Below are positions 7,827 through 17,949 of a stretch of 64,000 nucleotides of DNA, in pieces. The stretch spans positions 1,218,001 to 1,282,000 of the forward strand of contig NZ_CP011032.1 of assembly GCF_002310815.1 (NCBI RefSeq), read 5' to 3'. The notes below the pieces were generated by a model that worked only from the letters and a program-made list of their open reading frames with translations, was not told the DNA's origin and searched no databases. The stretch is from Pseudoalteromonas tunicata. Lineage in GTDB: Bacteria > Pseudomonadota > Gammaproteobacteria > Enterobacterales > Alteromonadaceae. Both the position numbers and the translations under genes were made by a program. The stretch's first letter is position 1, and every line of letters starts with the position of its first letter.

Positions 7827-9017
7827 ATGTTTTCTATTTTGAAACCGTTACCAACAGACCCGATATTAGGCTTAATGGCAGCCTACCGCCAAGATACAAA
7901 TCCAAATAAAATTGATTTAGGTGTCGGTGTTTTTAAAGATGAATCAGGCCACACACCAGTACTTAAATCTGTAAAGAAAGCCGAAGCTTTTCGTTTAGAG
8001 AATGAAACATCTAAATCTTATATTGGTTTAGCGGGTGATTTAGGTTTCTGTAACAAAATGGAAATTCAATTATTAGGAGAGCATAAAGCACTGCTTGCGA
8101 ATCGTGTTCGAACAGCACAAACACCTGGTGGTACAGGTGCTTTACGAGTTGCGGCTGAATTTATTGTGCGCTGCAATCCAAATGCAACGGTATGGGTAAC
8201 AACACCAACTTGGGCAAACCATATCAGCTTATTCGAAGCAGCTGGTCTAACAGTTAAAGAATACCCATATTATGATTATGAAAATAAAGGGTTATTATTT
8301 GATGAAATGATCACAGCATTAAAACAAGTACCAAAAGGTGATGTTGTTTTATTACATGCATGTTGTCATAACCCAAGTGGTATGGATTTAAACATTGAGC
8401 AATGGAAAATAGTTGCAGAACTGGCAGTTGAAGTTGGTTTTACGCCATTAGTAGATATTGCATATCAAGGGTTTGGCACTGGGCTTGATGATGATGCCGC
8501 TGGTTTACGCTTACTAGCTGAGTATGTAGATGAGTTAATTATTTGTTCTTCATGTTCAAAAAACTTTGGTTTATATCGTGAGCGTATTGGTGCATGTTCT
8601 ATTGTATCTTCTGATGCAAAGGTTGCTGATGTGGCTAACTCAGTTTTATTAAGTGTTGTCCGTAGTATTTATTCGATGCCGCCAGCACACGGTGCCGCAA
8701 TTGTTGATACCATCCTAGGCAGTACAGAGTTGACTGCGCTTTGGCATCAAGAGCTAGCTGAAATGCGTGACCGTATTAATGGCCTTCGTACTTTAATCGT
8801 TGATTCTTTGAATGCTCAAGGGATTGATCAAGATTTCTCTTTTATTAAACACCAATTTGGCATGTTCTCATTTTTGGGCATTAACAAAGAGCAAATTGAT
8901 CGTTTACAAAAAGAATATGGTATTTATATGGTTGGTTCTAGCCGTGTAAATGTTGCAGGTGTTAGCCATGCTAATATTGATTATTTTTCAAAAGCGGTTG
9001 CTTCGGTATTAAAATAA
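7827..9017 (+). CDS. tyrB: Aromatic amino acid aminotransferase (class I)
   Basis: A 396-residue PLP enzyme of the aspartate/aromatic aminotransferase Ia family; length matches E. coli TyrB (397). It has the N-terminal FKDESGHTPVLKSV segment, HNPSG (HACCHNPSG) and the PLP lysine K245 in SCSKNFGLYRERIG. It would interconvert phenylpyruvate or hydroxyphenylpyruvate with Phe or Tyr, using glutamate. The aspC and tyrB branches are hard to separate by eye; presence in the same region as pheA fits aromatic metabolism but they are not one operon. No clear TyrR box was seen in the 105 bp upstream. A strong terminator follows. Confidence 0.85.
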   Translation: MFSILKPLPTDPILGLMAAYRQDTNPNKIDLGVGVFKDESGHTPVLKSVKKAEAFRLENETSKSYIGLAGDLGFCNKMEIQLLGEHKALLANRVRTAQTPGGTGALRVAAEFIVRCNPNATVWVTTPTWANHISLFEAAGLTVKEYPYYDYENKGLLFDEMITALKQVPKGDVVLLHACCHNPSGMDLNIEQWKIVAELAVEVGFTPLVDIAYQGFGTGLDDDAAGLRLLAEYVDELIICSSCSKNFGLYRERIGACSIVSSDAKVADVANSVLLSVVRSIYSMPPAHGAAIVDTILGSTELTALWHQELAEMRDRINGLRTLIVDSLNAQGIDQDFSFIKHQFGMFSFLGINKEQIDRLQKEYGIYMVGSSRVNVAGVSHANIDYFSKAVASVLK

Positions 9018-9022
9018 TCATT

Positions 9023-9051
9023 AAAAAAGCGGGTTATTAACCCGCTTTTTT
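9023..9051. terminator. Bidirectional terminator, tyrB / yebG
   Basis: AGCGGGTT-ATT-AACCCGCT flanked by A6 and T6, located between the stops of two convergent genes. It can serve both strands. Confidence 0.9.
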
Positions 9052-9370
9052 AGCTTACTTTTTTAATTTTTGCTACATTATCAGATTCATCACCTGCTGT
9101 TTTCTTATTATCGTTTTTAGCTGGCTTCTCATCATTTATTTTTAAAGTACCTTTTAGTGCATTGATAATATTGTCTTTATCTTTAGCCATTTCTAATGCT
9201 AAGGATTCAACTTGTTGCTCACTAAGTGGTACATTAATCGTTGATAAAATCGCTTCAAGTGACTCGGCTATATCTAACATTTTGTCATAAGCATCGGCAT
9301 CTTTTTTACTGGTAAAAGTCATGCGTTCAACTCCATTTCTTTCTACAACATATTTTATTATAACGGCCAT
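9050..9370 (-). CDS. yebG: YebG-family SOS-inducible protein
   Basis: A 106-residue protein closely following YebG: start MAVIIKYVVERNGVERMTF, then TSKKDADAYDKMLDIAE, and a variable charged tail. E. coli YebG is DNA-damage inducible under LexA control; its biochemical role is unknown. A perfect CTGT-N8-ACAG LexA site lies 20 bp upstream of the ATG (9390-9405), which gives independent support. GGAGAAAT-like sequence precedes the start. The stop overlaps the end of the shared terminator with tyrB. Confidence 0.92.
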   Translation of the reverse strand: MAVIIKYVVERNGVERMTFTSKKDADAYDKMLDIAESLEAILSTINVPLSEQQVESLALEMAKDKDNIINALKGTLKINDEKPAKNDNKKTAGDESDNVAKIKKVS

Positions 9371-9389
9371 AAATTTCTCCTAAGAGTCA

Positions 9390-9405
9390 CTGTTTTTATA
9401 TACAG
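9390..9405 (-). promoter_or_regulatory. LexA (SOS) box of yebG
   Basis: CTGTTTTTATATACAG, the gammaproteobacterial SOS-box pattern CTGT-(AT-rich 8)-ACAG with all eight core bases intact, centred about 27 bp before the yebG ATG. Confidence 0.85.
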
Positions 9406-9584
9406 TAATCTCTTTTATCATTACTTTCAAGTTAGAACTGTTAATAAATTAGATTTTTTGATTTTTGCTGTATGTGCAATGCTGATAGTTTTTGACATTT
9501 TTACTCCTTTGATCTTTATTTTAAATGTTAGCAACCGAGCTAATATAACGTTAGTCCAAGATGGACATCATGGAGGAAAGAACA

Positions 9585-9890
9585 ATGAAGTTTATAACAT
9601 TAATAAGTTTTGTATTGAGTTTATTATTAACATTACCAGCAATGACTTTTGCCAATGAACCTGCCCAACCAGAAAATATGCCAGTTAAGATGGTGTCAGA
9701 CCTTATCAATATTAATACTGCAGATCTGAAAACATTACAGTCACTTCCAGGCCTTGGAAAGACTAAAGCAGCTGCAATTATTGCTTATAGAGAGCAATTT
9801 GGTGAATTTGCTTCTTTAGCTGATTTAAAAAATGTAAAAGGGATTGGCGATAAGGTGATTGCTAAACTGGATGGCAAAATAAGTTTTTAA
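9585..9890 (+). CDS. ComEA-like helix-hairpin-helix DNA-binding protein
   Basis: A 101-residue exported protein. Signal peptide residues 1-23 (MKFITLISFVLSLLLTLPAM then TFA) precede a linker and two helix-hairpin-helix motifs: INTADLKTLQSLPGLGKTKA and LADLKNVKGIGDKVI. ComEA proteins bind double-stranded DNA in the periplasm and pull it in during natural transformation; short periplasmic versions like this are common in gammaproteobacteria. The ATG at 9585 is chosen because GGAGGAAAG sits just before it; an upstream ATG at 9561 would put five charged/polar residues before the signal. A terminator follows directly. Confidence 0.85.
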   Translation: MKFITLISFVLSLLLTLPAMTFANEPAQPENMPVKMVSDLININTADLKTLQSLPGLGKTKAAAIIAYREQFGEFASLADLKNVKGIGDKVIAKLDGKISF

Positions 9891-9891
9891 C

Positions 9892-9918
9892 AAAAGGGGC
9901 TTTTTCAGCCCCTTTTTT
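9892..9918. terminator. Terminator after comEA-like gene
   Basis: AAAAGGGGC-TTTTTCA-GCCCC followed by T6-7; between convergent genes, so it probably serves both strands. Confidence 0.88.
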
Positions 9919-10228
9919 AGAGGGATGATTTATTTTTAAAATAATCGTCCTTTGCTTTTTCTACGTTGTTTCGAATAAAGTGGTAACTTAAAGGATTGGT
10001 GATCAGTGGATAACTTAGCCCAACACCAATTAAATAGAGCAAAACGTACCAACTATCAACAGAGGCGAGCACTAAAAATAACGGCGTGATTATTAAAAGT
10101 TTTAGTATATTTAGAATTGTTTTTTGCGGTGTTGATAAATAACTCAAAGCAATCTTAATGATATCTGCTCTTTGGGTAAATTTAAGCCCCTGTAAAGTTG
10201 GAATATTTCGAGAAGTAAAATAAATCAT
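9917..10228 (-). CDS. Small membrane protein of unknown function
   Basis: A 103-residue protein I do not recognise with certainty. It starts MIYFTSRNIPTLQGLKFTQR, then a polar helix with repeated Ala/Leu, and two hydrophobic segments at about 42-57 and 61-77 that look like transmembrane helices. The tail is charged (NNVEKAKDDYFKNKSSL). It is 12 bp downstream of dsbB on the same strand and probably co-transcribed with it, but that alone does not assign a role in disulfide formation. Confidence 0.7.
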   Translation of the reverse strand: MIYFTSRNIPTLQGLKFTQRADIIKIALSYLSTPQKTILNILKLLIITPLFLVLASVDSWYVLLYLIGVGLSYPLITNPLSYHFIRNNVEKAKDDYFKNKSSL

Positions 10229-10240
10229 TATTAGGGCTCT

Positions 10241-10756
10241 CTATAGTGATTTGGTTTTGATTAATCTAATAACAATGATACCGACTAACAAACAGCTATA
10301 AGCAGCAAAAATAATCTGCATCCAAGCCGGCATACTTAAGCCTACAAAAGACCAGCTAATTTCACCACAGTCACCCGTTGCGGCAAAAAATGCAGGAAAC
10401 CATTCATGCAGCGGCATAAAACTTGGAAAGTTTGGTACGATTTCACAACTAAATGCAAACGGATCAGTATTCGTTTGCATGGCAATGTGTTCGTTAGCAA
10501 TTTGCCATCCCCAAAATGATGAAATTCCCCAACTGAGATAGCCAAATAATCTTAATACAAGATTTGATGGATTTATTACGGTCACTAGAGTTAGAGTTAG
10601 TCCAAGTACAGCACACCGCTGGTAAATACACATAATACAAGGTGCAAGATTAAGCGCGTACTGAAAAAATAATGCACAGATCTCAAGTAAAACAGCACTT
10701 AAGCCAAGTGATAACCAAGCTAATCGAGACATTGGAAGGTTTGCTAAAAAATTCAT
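10241..10756 (-). CDS. dsbB: Disulfide bond formation protein B
   Basis: A 171-residue inner-membrane protein with four predicted helices. Both redox pairs are visible: C40-C43 in the CIMC motif after the first helix, and C104/C130 in the second periplasmic loop. DsbB reoxidises DsbA and passes electrons to quinone; the quinone-site Arg of QRC (R47) is also present. Length matches E. coli DsbB (176). Followed by a small membrane protein gene 12 bp downstream. Confidence 0.95.
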   Translation of the reverse strand: MNFLANLPMSRLAWLSLGLSAVLLEICALFFQYALNLAPCIMCIYQRCAVLGLTLTLVTVINPSNLVLRLFGYLSWGISSFWGWQIANEHIAMQTNTDPFAFSCEIVPNFPSFMPLHEWFPAFFAATGDCGEISWSFVGLSMPAWMQIIFAAYSCLLVGIIVIRLIKTKSL

Positions 10757-10870
10757 TTAAATCCTTATATAAAAGCGCTAATTTAACGATAATTAGTATC
10801 AATTAAGCAGATGCGCAGTGTGATTAATACTTTAGGGAAAGTATATGAACAGTCGTATTTTGAGAGTATA

Positions 10871-10900
10871 AAAAAACCGTGCTAAAAAGCACGGTTTTTT
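10871..10900 (-). terminator. Terminator of nhaB
   Basis: ACCGTGC-TAAAA-GCACGGT with A-tract and T-tract on either side, 13 bp beyond the nhaB stop. Confidence 0.9.
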
Positions 10901-10912
10901 TATTGAGTTAGA

Positions 10913-12496
10913 TTAATGTCCTGTAGTAACACCCGATACTGTGGTCACTACATGATGCTCAATCAGATGCCAGTGATATAAAATGTTGGTCCAATCAGCC
11001 AAGCTTTGATAGGTGAAAAATAAACCAACAAGCGTAAGTACAATTGTATAAGGTAGGGCCATATAAACCATGCGCCCATAGGATAGGCGAAGTACTGGTG
11101 CTAATGTTGAAGTTAATAAAAATAAGAATGCCGCTTGCCCATTAGGCGTTGCGATACTTGGTAAGTTTGTTCCTGTATTAATTGCTACAGCGAGTAAATC
11201 AAATTGATCACGAGTAATTTGACCCGATTGCCACGCTGCTGCAACTTCATTGATATACACCGTACCAACAAATACATTATCGCTGACCATAGACAATATC
11301 CCGTTTGCCATAAAGAACATGACTAGCTGCATATTTCCTTCAAAAGTCAGTACCCAAGTGATCACCGGAGTAAATAAATGTTGATCAATAATTACCGCAA
11401 CTATTGAAAAGAAGACACAAAGTAATGCTGTAAATGGTAAGGCTTCTTCAAATGCTTTACCGATGCGATGCTCTTCAATGATACCTGCTGAAGCGGTAGT
11501 AAAGATGATAATGGTAAGACCAATCAGCCCCACAGCTGCAAAATGTCCAGCTAAAGCGATTACAAGCCAAACAGCAATAAAGCCTTGAACAATTAAGTTA
11601 ACGCTTTCTCTTTTTGAGCGTTTACTGTCTTGGTGGGTATCAAAATCAACAAGGATTTGACGAACCGTTTGAGGAAGCTTTGCTCCATAACCAAAAGTTT
11701 TGGTTTTCTCCAAAAAAAACGTAGTGAGTAAGCCTGATAAAACAACAGGAACAGTAATCGGTGCCATTCGAAGTAAGAATTCGCCAAAGTCCCAACCTGC
11801 ACGTTCTGCGATAATGAGGTTTTGTGGCTCACCTACCATAGTACATACTCCACCTAGTGCAGTACCGATTGATGCATGCATTAGCAAGTTTCTCAAGAAA
11901 GCTCGAAACTCTTCAAGTTCTTCACGTTTTAAAATCGCGACTTGTTCATCATCATTTACATCGTGATTTGAAGCATAATCTTTACCTGATGCCACTTTAT
12001 GATAAATGCTGTAAAAACCCATAGCGACAGAAATTATAACGGCCATAACGGTTAGCGCATCTAAAAATGCAGATAAAAAAGCGGCCGCTAAAGCAAAAGC
12101 GAGAGATAAGTACGTTTTACTCTTTAGCCGAATAACTAACTTAGTAAAGATAAATAGCAGCAAATCTTTCATGAAATAAATACCAGCAATCATGAAAATA
12201 AGCAGTAAAATAACATCAAGATTTTGAGCTATCTCATGTTCCACTTGACCAGCACTTGTCATACCCATCATCACAGCTTCAATAGCCAGCAAACCACCAG
12301 GTTGCAATGGATAACATTTTAATGCCATAGCAAGCGTAAAAATAAACTCTAAAACAAGAGCCCACCCAGCTAGATAAGGGCTGAAAGAGTAAATAACAGG
12401 ATTGATAGCAAGAAATGCAATAATAGTTAGTTTGTACCAATTTGGCGCATTACCGAGAAAGTTTTTGGCCAGAGCTGTAAAAACTGTTTGCTGCAT
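10913..12496 (-). CDS. nhaB: Na+/H+ antiporter NhaB
   Basis: A 527-residue polytopic inner-membrane protein (about 12 hydrophobic segments). The start [20 protein letters not shown] and the internal [20 protein letters not shown] and [20 protein letters not shown] segments are characteristic of NhaB. It exchanges cytoplasmic Na+ for external H+, fitting a marine lifestyle. Length is that of the family (about 513-530). It is divergent from fadR, the same neighbourhood as in E. coli and Vibrio. Confidence 0.96.
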   Translation of the reverse strand: MQQTVFTALAKNFLGNAPNWYKLTIIAFLAINPVIYSFSPYLAGWALVLEFIFTLAMALKCYPLQPGGLLAIEAVMMGMTSAGQVEHEIAQNLDVILLLIFMIAGIYFMKDLLLFIFTKLVIRLKSKTYLSLAFALAAAFLSAFLDALTVMAVIISVAMGFYSIYHKVASGKDYASNHDVNDDEQVAILKREELEEFRAFLRNLLMHASIGTALGGVCTMVGEPQNLIIAERAGWDFGEFLLRMAPITVPVVLSGLLTTFFLEKTKTFGYGAKLPQTVRQILVDFDTHQDSKRSKRESVNLIVQGFIAVWLVIALAGHFAAVGLIGLTIIIFTTASAGIIEEHRIGKAFEEALPFTALLCVFFSIVAVIIDQHLFTPVITWVLTFEGNMQLVMFFMANGILSMVSDNVFVGTVYINEVAAAWQSGQITRDQFDLLAVAINTGTNLPSIATPNGQAAFLFLLTSTLAPVLRLSYGRMVYMALPYTIVLTLVGLFFTYQSLADWTNILYHWHLIEHHVVTTVSGVTTGH

Positions 12497-12772
12497 ATGC
12501 GTTCCTTTTTGTTTAACGAATTTATTATTCGGAATGATATTTAACTTAATCTAGCCAATAGAATGTGTAAACTAAAATTATCTTAAATGAATTAAGGAGG
12601 TCAGAATTTCGTTAAAATCTATTAATTTATAGTTCAAAACTGGGACATGTTCCTGCTTTTATTAAAAATTTTTATCCTTTTAGATCTTTAATACATTTTC
12701 TTGTTAGTTGCGCATCATCTGGTACAATCAGTCTTTGATGAAGTAAAGTGTAACTATTAAAGTGGAATTTTA

Positions 12773-13486
12773 ATGAGAATTTTCAAAGCGAAAAGCCCCG
12801 CTGGATTTGCAGAAGAATATATAGTGGAATCGATTTGGAATGGTGAGTTCCCTCCTGGTTCAATTCTACCTGCTGAGCGTGAGCTTTCTGAGCTAATTGG
12901 CGTCACTCGTACCACTTTAAGAGAAGTATTACAGCGCCTAGCACGCGATGGTTGGCTTACTATTCAACATGGTAAACCAACGCGAGTTAATGATTTTTGG
13001 GAAACGTCTGGCTTAAATATTTTAGAAACTCTAGCTCGTCTTGATGAAGATAAAATGCCTGATTTAATTGATCAGTTGCTTTCTGCAAGGACTAACATCA
13101 GTGCAATATATACTCGTGCAGCGATAAAAAATAACCCAGAAAAAGTAATTGAGATTTTACAGCGCAGCGAAACAATCGAAGATACTCCACAAGCATTGGC
13201 TGAATACGATTACCGAATGCATCATGAGCTTGCTTCAGCATGTGGCAATCCAATTTATGTATTAACGTTAAACGGTTTTAGAGGTTTGTATTCTAAAATT
13301 GCGCAACATTATTTTTCAGACTCGCGAACACGTGAATTAGCGCGTCAATTTTACCGCGATCTGATGGTGCTAGCTCAAACAAACAAGTTTGATGAAGCTG
13401 TTTACTTAATGCGTAAATATGGTTTAAATTCAGGCCAAATTTGGCATGAGTTACGAAACTCAATTCCTGAAAATATTATGGATTAA
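12773..13486 (+). CDS. fadR: Fatty acid metabolism regulator FadR
   Basis: A 237-residue GntR-family regulator. Residues 1-70 form the winged helix-turn-helix ([20 protein letters not shown] ... [22 protein letters not shown]), and the C-terminal helical domain would bind long-chain acyl-CoA. FadR represses fatty acid degradation and activates fabA/fabB in the absence of acyl-CoA. The sequence, its length (E. coli 239) and the divergent nhaB neighbour all agree. Confidence 0.95.
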   Translation: MRIFKAKSPAGFAEEYIVESIWNGEFPPGSILPAERELSELIGVTRTTLREVLQRLARDGWLTIQHGKPTRVNDFWETSGLNILETLARLDEDKMPDLIDQLLSARTNISAIYTRAAIKNNPEKVIEILQRSETIEDTPQALAEYDYRMHHELASACGNPIYVLTLNGFRGLYSKIAQHYFSDSRTRELARQFYRDLMVLAQTNKFDEAVYLMRKYGLNSGQIWHELRNSIPENIMD

Positions 13487-13508
13487 CTATACTCGTTTTA
13501 GTTGATTG

Positions 13509-13535
13509 AAAAACGCCCTCTTCGAGGGTGTTTTA
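13509..13535 (+). terminator. Terminator of fadR
   Basis: AAACGCCCTC-TTC-GAGGGTGTTTT, 23 bp after the fadR stop. The region on to the peroxiredoxin start at 13811 (about 275 bp more) holds no gene or clear operator that I can see; it should contain the peroxiredoxin promoter. Confidence 0.8.
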
Positions 13536-13810
13536 GTTTTTGGTTCTATTTTTTCAATCAAACCCATCGTAAAAACTGATTATCTTTTTTTCAGCTATCT
13601 CTGTAGCATCTTGCAAGAGTTTTTTTTAGCTGCACTTAATCAACAAAAACAAGTTAAATCTAAAGTTTGAATTATTGTTGATGATTTTTATGTCATAAAA
13701 GACATTTATCATTGAAATTGGCTTGGGTTTTGATTTTTTGCCACTATATTAAACTCAGCGGGGGAAATCCCCAATTTGGATATAATCATTTCAATTTATT
13801 GGAGAATACA

Positions 13811-14416
13811 ATGGGTGTATTAGTTGGCCGTCAGGCTCCTGATTTTACAGCTGCAGCAGTACTTGGTAACGGTGAAATTGTTGATAGCTACAATCTTCAC
13901 GAAACAATTAAAGGTAAAAAAGCAGTTATTTTCTTTTACCCGTTAGATTTTACATTTGTTTGTCCATCAGAGTTAATTGCTTTTGATAAGCGTTTTGAAG
14001 AATTCCAAAAACGTGGTGTTGAAGTAATTGGTGTTTCAATTGATTCACAATTCTCACACAACGCATGGCGCAATACACCGGTTAACCAAGGTGGTATTGG
14101 TCCGGTTAAATATGCATTAGTAGCAGATGTTAAACACGAAATCTGTCAAGCATACGATGTTGAGCATCCAGAAGCCGGTGTAGCTTTCCGTGGTTCATTC
14201 CTTATCGATGAAGCGGGTAACGTGCGTCACCAAGTAGTGAATGATTTACCACTAGGGCGTAACATTGACGAAATGCTTCGCATGGTTGATGCATTAGCAT
14301 TCCACAGTGAGCATGGTGAAGTGTGTCCAGCAGGTTGGACAGAAGGTAAAAAAGGTATGGATGCAAGCCCTGAAGGTGTTGCAGCGTACTTATCTCAAAA
14401 CGAAGGCGACCTATAA
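13811..14416 (+). CDS. Typical 2-Cys peroxiredoxin (AhpC/Prx1 family)
   Basis: A 201-residue thioredoxin-fold peroxidase. Peroxidatic C51 is in DFTFVCPSE and the resolving C172 in GEVCPAGW. The GGIG motif linked with overoxidation sensitivity is present, but the C-terminal partner motif is YL rather than YF. It reduces H2O2 and organic or peroxynitrite substrates with reductant from thioredoxin or AhpF-like partners. No ahpF follows, so a thioredoxin-dependent enzyme is likely. The ATG at 13811 is chosen over upstream starts because TTGGAG lies about 8 nt before it and it matches the family N terminus. Confidence 0.93.
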   Translation: MGVLVGRQAPDFTAAAVLGNGEIVDSYNLHETIKGKKAVIFFYPLDFTFVCPSELIAFDKRFEEFQKRGVEVIGVSIDSQFSHNAWRNTPVNQGGIGPVKYALVADVKHEICQAYDVEHPEAGVAFRGSFLIDEAGNVRHQVVNDLPLGRNIDEMLRMVDALAFHSEHGEVCPAGWTEGKKGMDASPEGVAAYLSQNEGDL

Positions 14417-14437
14417 TTTTTTAGGTTTACCTCGGTG

Positions 14438-14466
14438 AGAAAAACCGCCATATGGCGGTTTTTTTA
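14438..14466. terminator. Terminator after peroxiredoxin gene
   Basis: AAAAACCGCC-ATAT-GGCGGTTTTTT; lies between convergent genes and may act on both strands. Confidence 0.9.
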
Positions 14467-14525
14467 TGCTCATTTTTCGACGTGTATCGCTCATACGCTG
14501 TGTTAGTAGCGTACGAACTTTACGA

Positions 14526-17117
14526 CTAATTGAAGCGGTAAGTTATTTTAGTATAAAAATAACGGCCTCGAGGATTATGCACTTGAGATGCGTAACCATA
14601 TAAGTCACCATCACCATCACCAATTGCAAATGGTGGCTCTTCATCTAATAAGTTATTGATACCAAATGATACTTTAGTTGAATCAGAAACATTATAAGCT
14701 GTTTGTAAATCAACTAACGCTTGTGATTTTACTTTGCGCGATGTATTTGAATCAAAGTCTAATGTGCCATCAAAATCAATATCAGGTGTATCTTCAAACT
14801 CACCAACAAAACTCACATTTAAATTAGTATTAAAGTTACCCATTTCCCAATTGGTAGAAAAAATCCAACGATGCTCAGGGAAATTATATTCACCTAAATA
14901 GTCACGGCCATCTTTCTCAAATTTGCTTTGATAAGCCCATTCAAGGTTAAACTTCAGTAAACCATATTCTTCTAGCGAATAGTTATAGTTGGCTGACACA
15001 TCGATACCAGCCACTTCTTGTGAAGAAATATTTTCAAAGGAGCTGTGAATTTTTTTGATTACACCCAAGCTTTGACCTGGCGGTGCTGGTAAGCGAACAC
15101 ACACTGTACTGCTTTGATTATTACACTCTGCATCATAAACCGGGCCAAAGGCTTGCTCTGCAATCTTGTTATCTTGAGTGATGCTCCAAATATCAATGCC
15201 AAAACCAAATTCAGCGATTGGTGCCCAGATAAAACCAACATTCCAAGATTCTGACTCTTCAGGTTTTAAGTCTTGATTGCCGGCAAAGCGAATAACGTAA
15301 TCTAATTTTCCACAATCTTGGCCTGTTGCAGCGCAGCGATAAGTATCAGTAAAAAATAGATTTTTTTCAGATGGGCCTAAACCAATTTGTGCTAATGATG
15401 GCGCTCTAAAGCCTTGTGCCCAAGATGCACGTACAGTCACTGTATCATCTGGTGCCCAGCGGAATGCAACCTTAGGATTAGTCGTGGTGCCAAAGTCACT
15501 GTAGTCATCATAACGACCAGCAAGTTGTAACTCTAGATTTTCAGCTAATGGAATTGAGAATTCAACATAGGCGGCAAATTGGTCTCGTGACGCTTGGGCT
15601 GATACAGATTCAGTACCAAAAATCAAACCGCGTTGGAATTGATCATCTGGTATATCGTTGACATCTTCTTCACGGTATTCGACACCTGCAGCCATCATCA
15701 CAGACTCAGAGCCAAACTTGAACGCTTCGCCTGAAATATTGGCGTCAAATGATGTCATGTGAGATTCGCCGCGACGTACTAAGCTGGTTGTGATCCGATC
15801 AATCACTGCAGGGTCATTATAAACACCACCAAATGGGCTGTAATTACCCGCATTGATTTCTTGTTGTAAGAAATCAGTTCTTACCCAGCCTTGATCTCGG
15901 CCACCTGTTTGAAGTGATTGACTACGGCCTTTTTGTACCGCTGTTTCCCAAGCCCAATCGTTAAGTTCACCTTTTAAACCGGCAACAAAACGCAGTGAAT
16001 CAGAAGCGATATCCCAGCGACGTGCGCCAGCATCTACAGTTCGAAAGCGACCAATTTCAATGTCTTTGTTCCAGATATTATCAGGATGGTTTGCAGGTAC
16101 TGTTAAGCCTGCATCTTCATCAAGCGGCGTTGGGGCTCCACCTGCTTCAGAGGTATTATGCTGCACAGCGATTTCCATAAAGCCTGTGATATTGTTATCA
16201 AAACGGTATTCAAACTGTGATATCGCACCAATACGTTCTGATGCCGGAGCAACAAAGCCATAAGGGCCATAATCAAATAAACAACTGCCATTGTCAGCCG
16301 CTCTGTCAGAAGGGCAGCTAGGATCAATGGTTTTAACGCCATCAACTCTAAAATAACCAGGGAAACCGCGAGATGAGCGGAAATCTTCACCACCATATGG
16401 TCTCTGATCTGCAGTGCCTAAACGGCCCATTTCATTTGAGTTTAAACGGGTGTTTTTGTAGTAATCAAGAATGATTGACGCACTACTTTTTGCGCTAACC
16501 GTACCCCAAACTAGGCTGCCTGATGTTTCTTCATAACTTGGGCCTTGTGCGCTACCGTAACCTAAATTAACTTCAATACCTTCAATATCTTTTTTCATGA
16601 TGATATTGACTACGCCGGCAACCGCATCAGAGCCGTAAATGGCTGATGCACCATCTTTTAAAATGTCGATACGTTCAATAGCAGAAACAGGAATACTATT
16701 GATATCAACAAATGAGTTGGTAATGCTTTCAGCAAATGCACTAATAGCAACACGGCGCCCGTTAATAAGAACTAAAGTTGCATCAGCTCCTAAACCACGT
16801 AAACTAACTGCTGCTGCGCCATTTGCCGTAGAATCTTGGCTATTTCCACGTGTAGAAAATGTGCCATTACCTGCTACAGGCATACGCTCTAATAATTGTT
16901 GAAGATTGTCATAACCCATATTAGCAATATCGTCTTTGCTAATAGATTGAACTGGTGAAGGGCCTTCCATATCAGTACGTTTAATACGAGAGCCAGTCAC
17001 TTCGATACGTTCTACATCAGCGCCATCTTGGGCAAATGTTGGGGTTGATAGTGTAAATCCAGTTGTTGCGAGCGCACAAAATACAGCACTGAGCTTACGC
17101 GGTGTTGATATTTTCAT
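14526..17117 (-). CDS. TonB-dependent outer-membrane receptor
   Basis: An 863-residue receptor with a signal peptide (1-29, cleaving after TPTFA), a possible TonB box (ERIEVTGSR, about 36-44), a plug domain with VLINGRR, ERIDILKDGASAIYGSDAVAGV and NIIMKK, and a C-terminal barrel ending in the aromatic signature YFYTKITYRFN. The N terminus is like the large family of marine receptors for oligosaccharides, peptides or other polymers, but the substrate cannot be told. No periplasmic or catabolic genes adjoin it. Upstream non-coding DNA (17118-17364) contains an 8-bp palindrome GAACGTTC at 17177-17184 that could be an operator. Confidence 0.9.
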   Translation of the reverse strand: MKISTPRKLSAVFCALATTGFTLSTPTFAQDGADVERIEVTGSRIKRTDMEGPSPVQSISKDDIANMGYDNLQQLLERMPVAGNGTFSTRGNSQDSTANGAAAVSLRGLGADATLVLINGRRVAISAFAESITNSFVDINSIPVSAIERIDILKDGASAIYGSDAVAGVVNIIMKKDIEGIEVNLGYGSAQGPSYEETSGSLVWGTVSAKSSASIILDYYKNTRLNSNEMGRLGTADQRPYGGEDFRSSRGFPGYFRVDGVKTIDPSCPSDRAADNGSCLFDYGPYGFVAPASERIGAISQFEYRFDNNITGFMEIAVQHNTSEAGGAPTPLDEDAGLTVPANHPDNIWNKDIEIGRFRTVDAGARRWDIASDSLRFVAGLKGELNDWAWETAVQKGRSQSLQTGGRDQGWVRTDFLQQEINAGNYSPFGGVYNDPAVIDRITTSLVRRGESHMTSFDANISGEAFKFGSESVMMAAGVEYREEDVNDIPDDQFQRGLIFGTESVSAQASRDQFAAYVEFSIPLAENLELQLAGRYDDYSDFGTTTNPKVAFRWAPDDTVTVRASWAQGFRAPSLAQIGLGPSEKNLFFTDTYRCAATGQDCGKLDYVIRFAGNQDLKPEESESWNVGFIWAPIAEFGFGIDIWSITQDNKIAEQAFGPVYDAECNNQSSTVCVRLPAPPGQSLGVIKKIHSSFENISSQEVAGIDVSANYNYSLEEYGLLKFNLEWAYQSKFEKDGRDYLGEYNFPEHRWIFSTNWEMGNFNTNLNVSFVGEFEDTPDIDFDGTLDFDSNTSRKVKSQALVDLQTAYNVSDSTKVSFGINNLLDEEPPFAIGDGDGDLYGYASQVHNPRGRYFYTKITYRFN

Positions 17118-17364
17118 CTTAAAATCCTTGTTGTCATATTGTTTTTATCTTTTCATGATTAAAGTAAACTCATGACGAACGTTCCGTTCATATATACAAA
17201 TATCATTTTAACAAGTTATAAACAATTGTTATTGCAAGGTTATACCACAAAGTCGTAGGGTTAAATTGTAAGAAAAAATCAATGAATTAGTCTAAATATA
17301 AGCGGTTTAAGGAGGGGGAGTTATAACAGAAAATGTACCTAAATTAGAGTGTTAAAAATAAAAA

Positions 17365-17384
17365 CAGCGAGAATTATCTCGCTG
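17365..17384 (-). terminator. Terminator overlapping the smpB stop codon
   Basis: CAGCGAGA-ATTA-TCTCGCTG, then a T-rich run on the minus strand. The hairpin includes the last smpB codons (stop at 17374-17376). Confidence 0.75.
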
Positions 17385-17853
17385 AATGTTTCATAGTGCG
17401 CTCTTTCTCTCGCGCCCAATCTTTTTCTTTACCGTCTTCACGTTTATCGTGAAGTTTCTTACCTTTAGCAAGGTGGAACTCTAGTTTTACCCAGCATTGT
17501 TTCCAATACATTGCAGTTGCAACCAGCGTAAAACCGTCCCGTTCTGTTGAACCAACTAATCGGTCAATTTCACGTTTTTTAAGTAACAACTTACGATAGC
17601 GATAAGGATCACAAATAACATGAGTTGAAGCGCTGTTAAGAGGTTGTATTTGACTACCCAATAAAAAGGCTTCACCATTTTTTAAGTGAATGTAGGTATC
17701 AGAAATATTCACTTTCCCAGCTCGGATGCTTTTCACTTCCCAACCTTGAAGTTCAAGGCCAGCTTCGAATTTGTCACCTAAGGAGTACTCGTGTCGCGCT
17801 TTTTTATTCAGCGCTATGGTATTGCTACCTGGTTTTGATTTTTTATTTGCCAT
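17374..17853 (-). CDS. smpB: SsrA-binding protein SmpB
   Basis: A 159-residue tmRNA partner for ribosome rescue. It shows the OB-fold core ([56 protein letters not shown]) and the basic C-terminal tail ([20 protein letters not shown]). The start MANKKSKPG at 17853 is chosen; a longer reading adds 14 residues not typical of SmpB. Divergent from ratA, as in most gammaproteobacteria. Confidence 0.96.
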   Translation of the reverse strand: MANKKSKPGSNTIALNKKARHEYSLGDKFEAGLELQGWEVKSIRAGKVNISDTYIHLKNGEAFLLGSQIQPLNSASTHVICDPYRYRKLLLKKREIDRLVGSTERDGFTLVATAMYWKQCWVKLEFHLAKGKKLHDKREDGKEKDWAREKERTMKHSAR

Positions 17854-17949
17854 AGTGGGCAATATTATACGTGAAGATTTTTTATTTACATCCATTTTTT
17901 AAGAGGATAGAGAACGTATTTAGTTTATGAGCAAACCTTGTTAGAATCG

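Noticed and set aside
9458..9658. Short plus-strand ORF before the ComEA-like gene
   Set aside because: It overlaps the ComEA start in another frame and has no Shine-Dalgarno; it looks like chance reading of AT-rich DNA.
17172..17191. Palindrome near GAACGTTC upstream of the TonB receptor
   Set aside because: Only the central 8 bp are symmetric; too short to claim a binding site without more evidence, kept as a note in the receptor entry.
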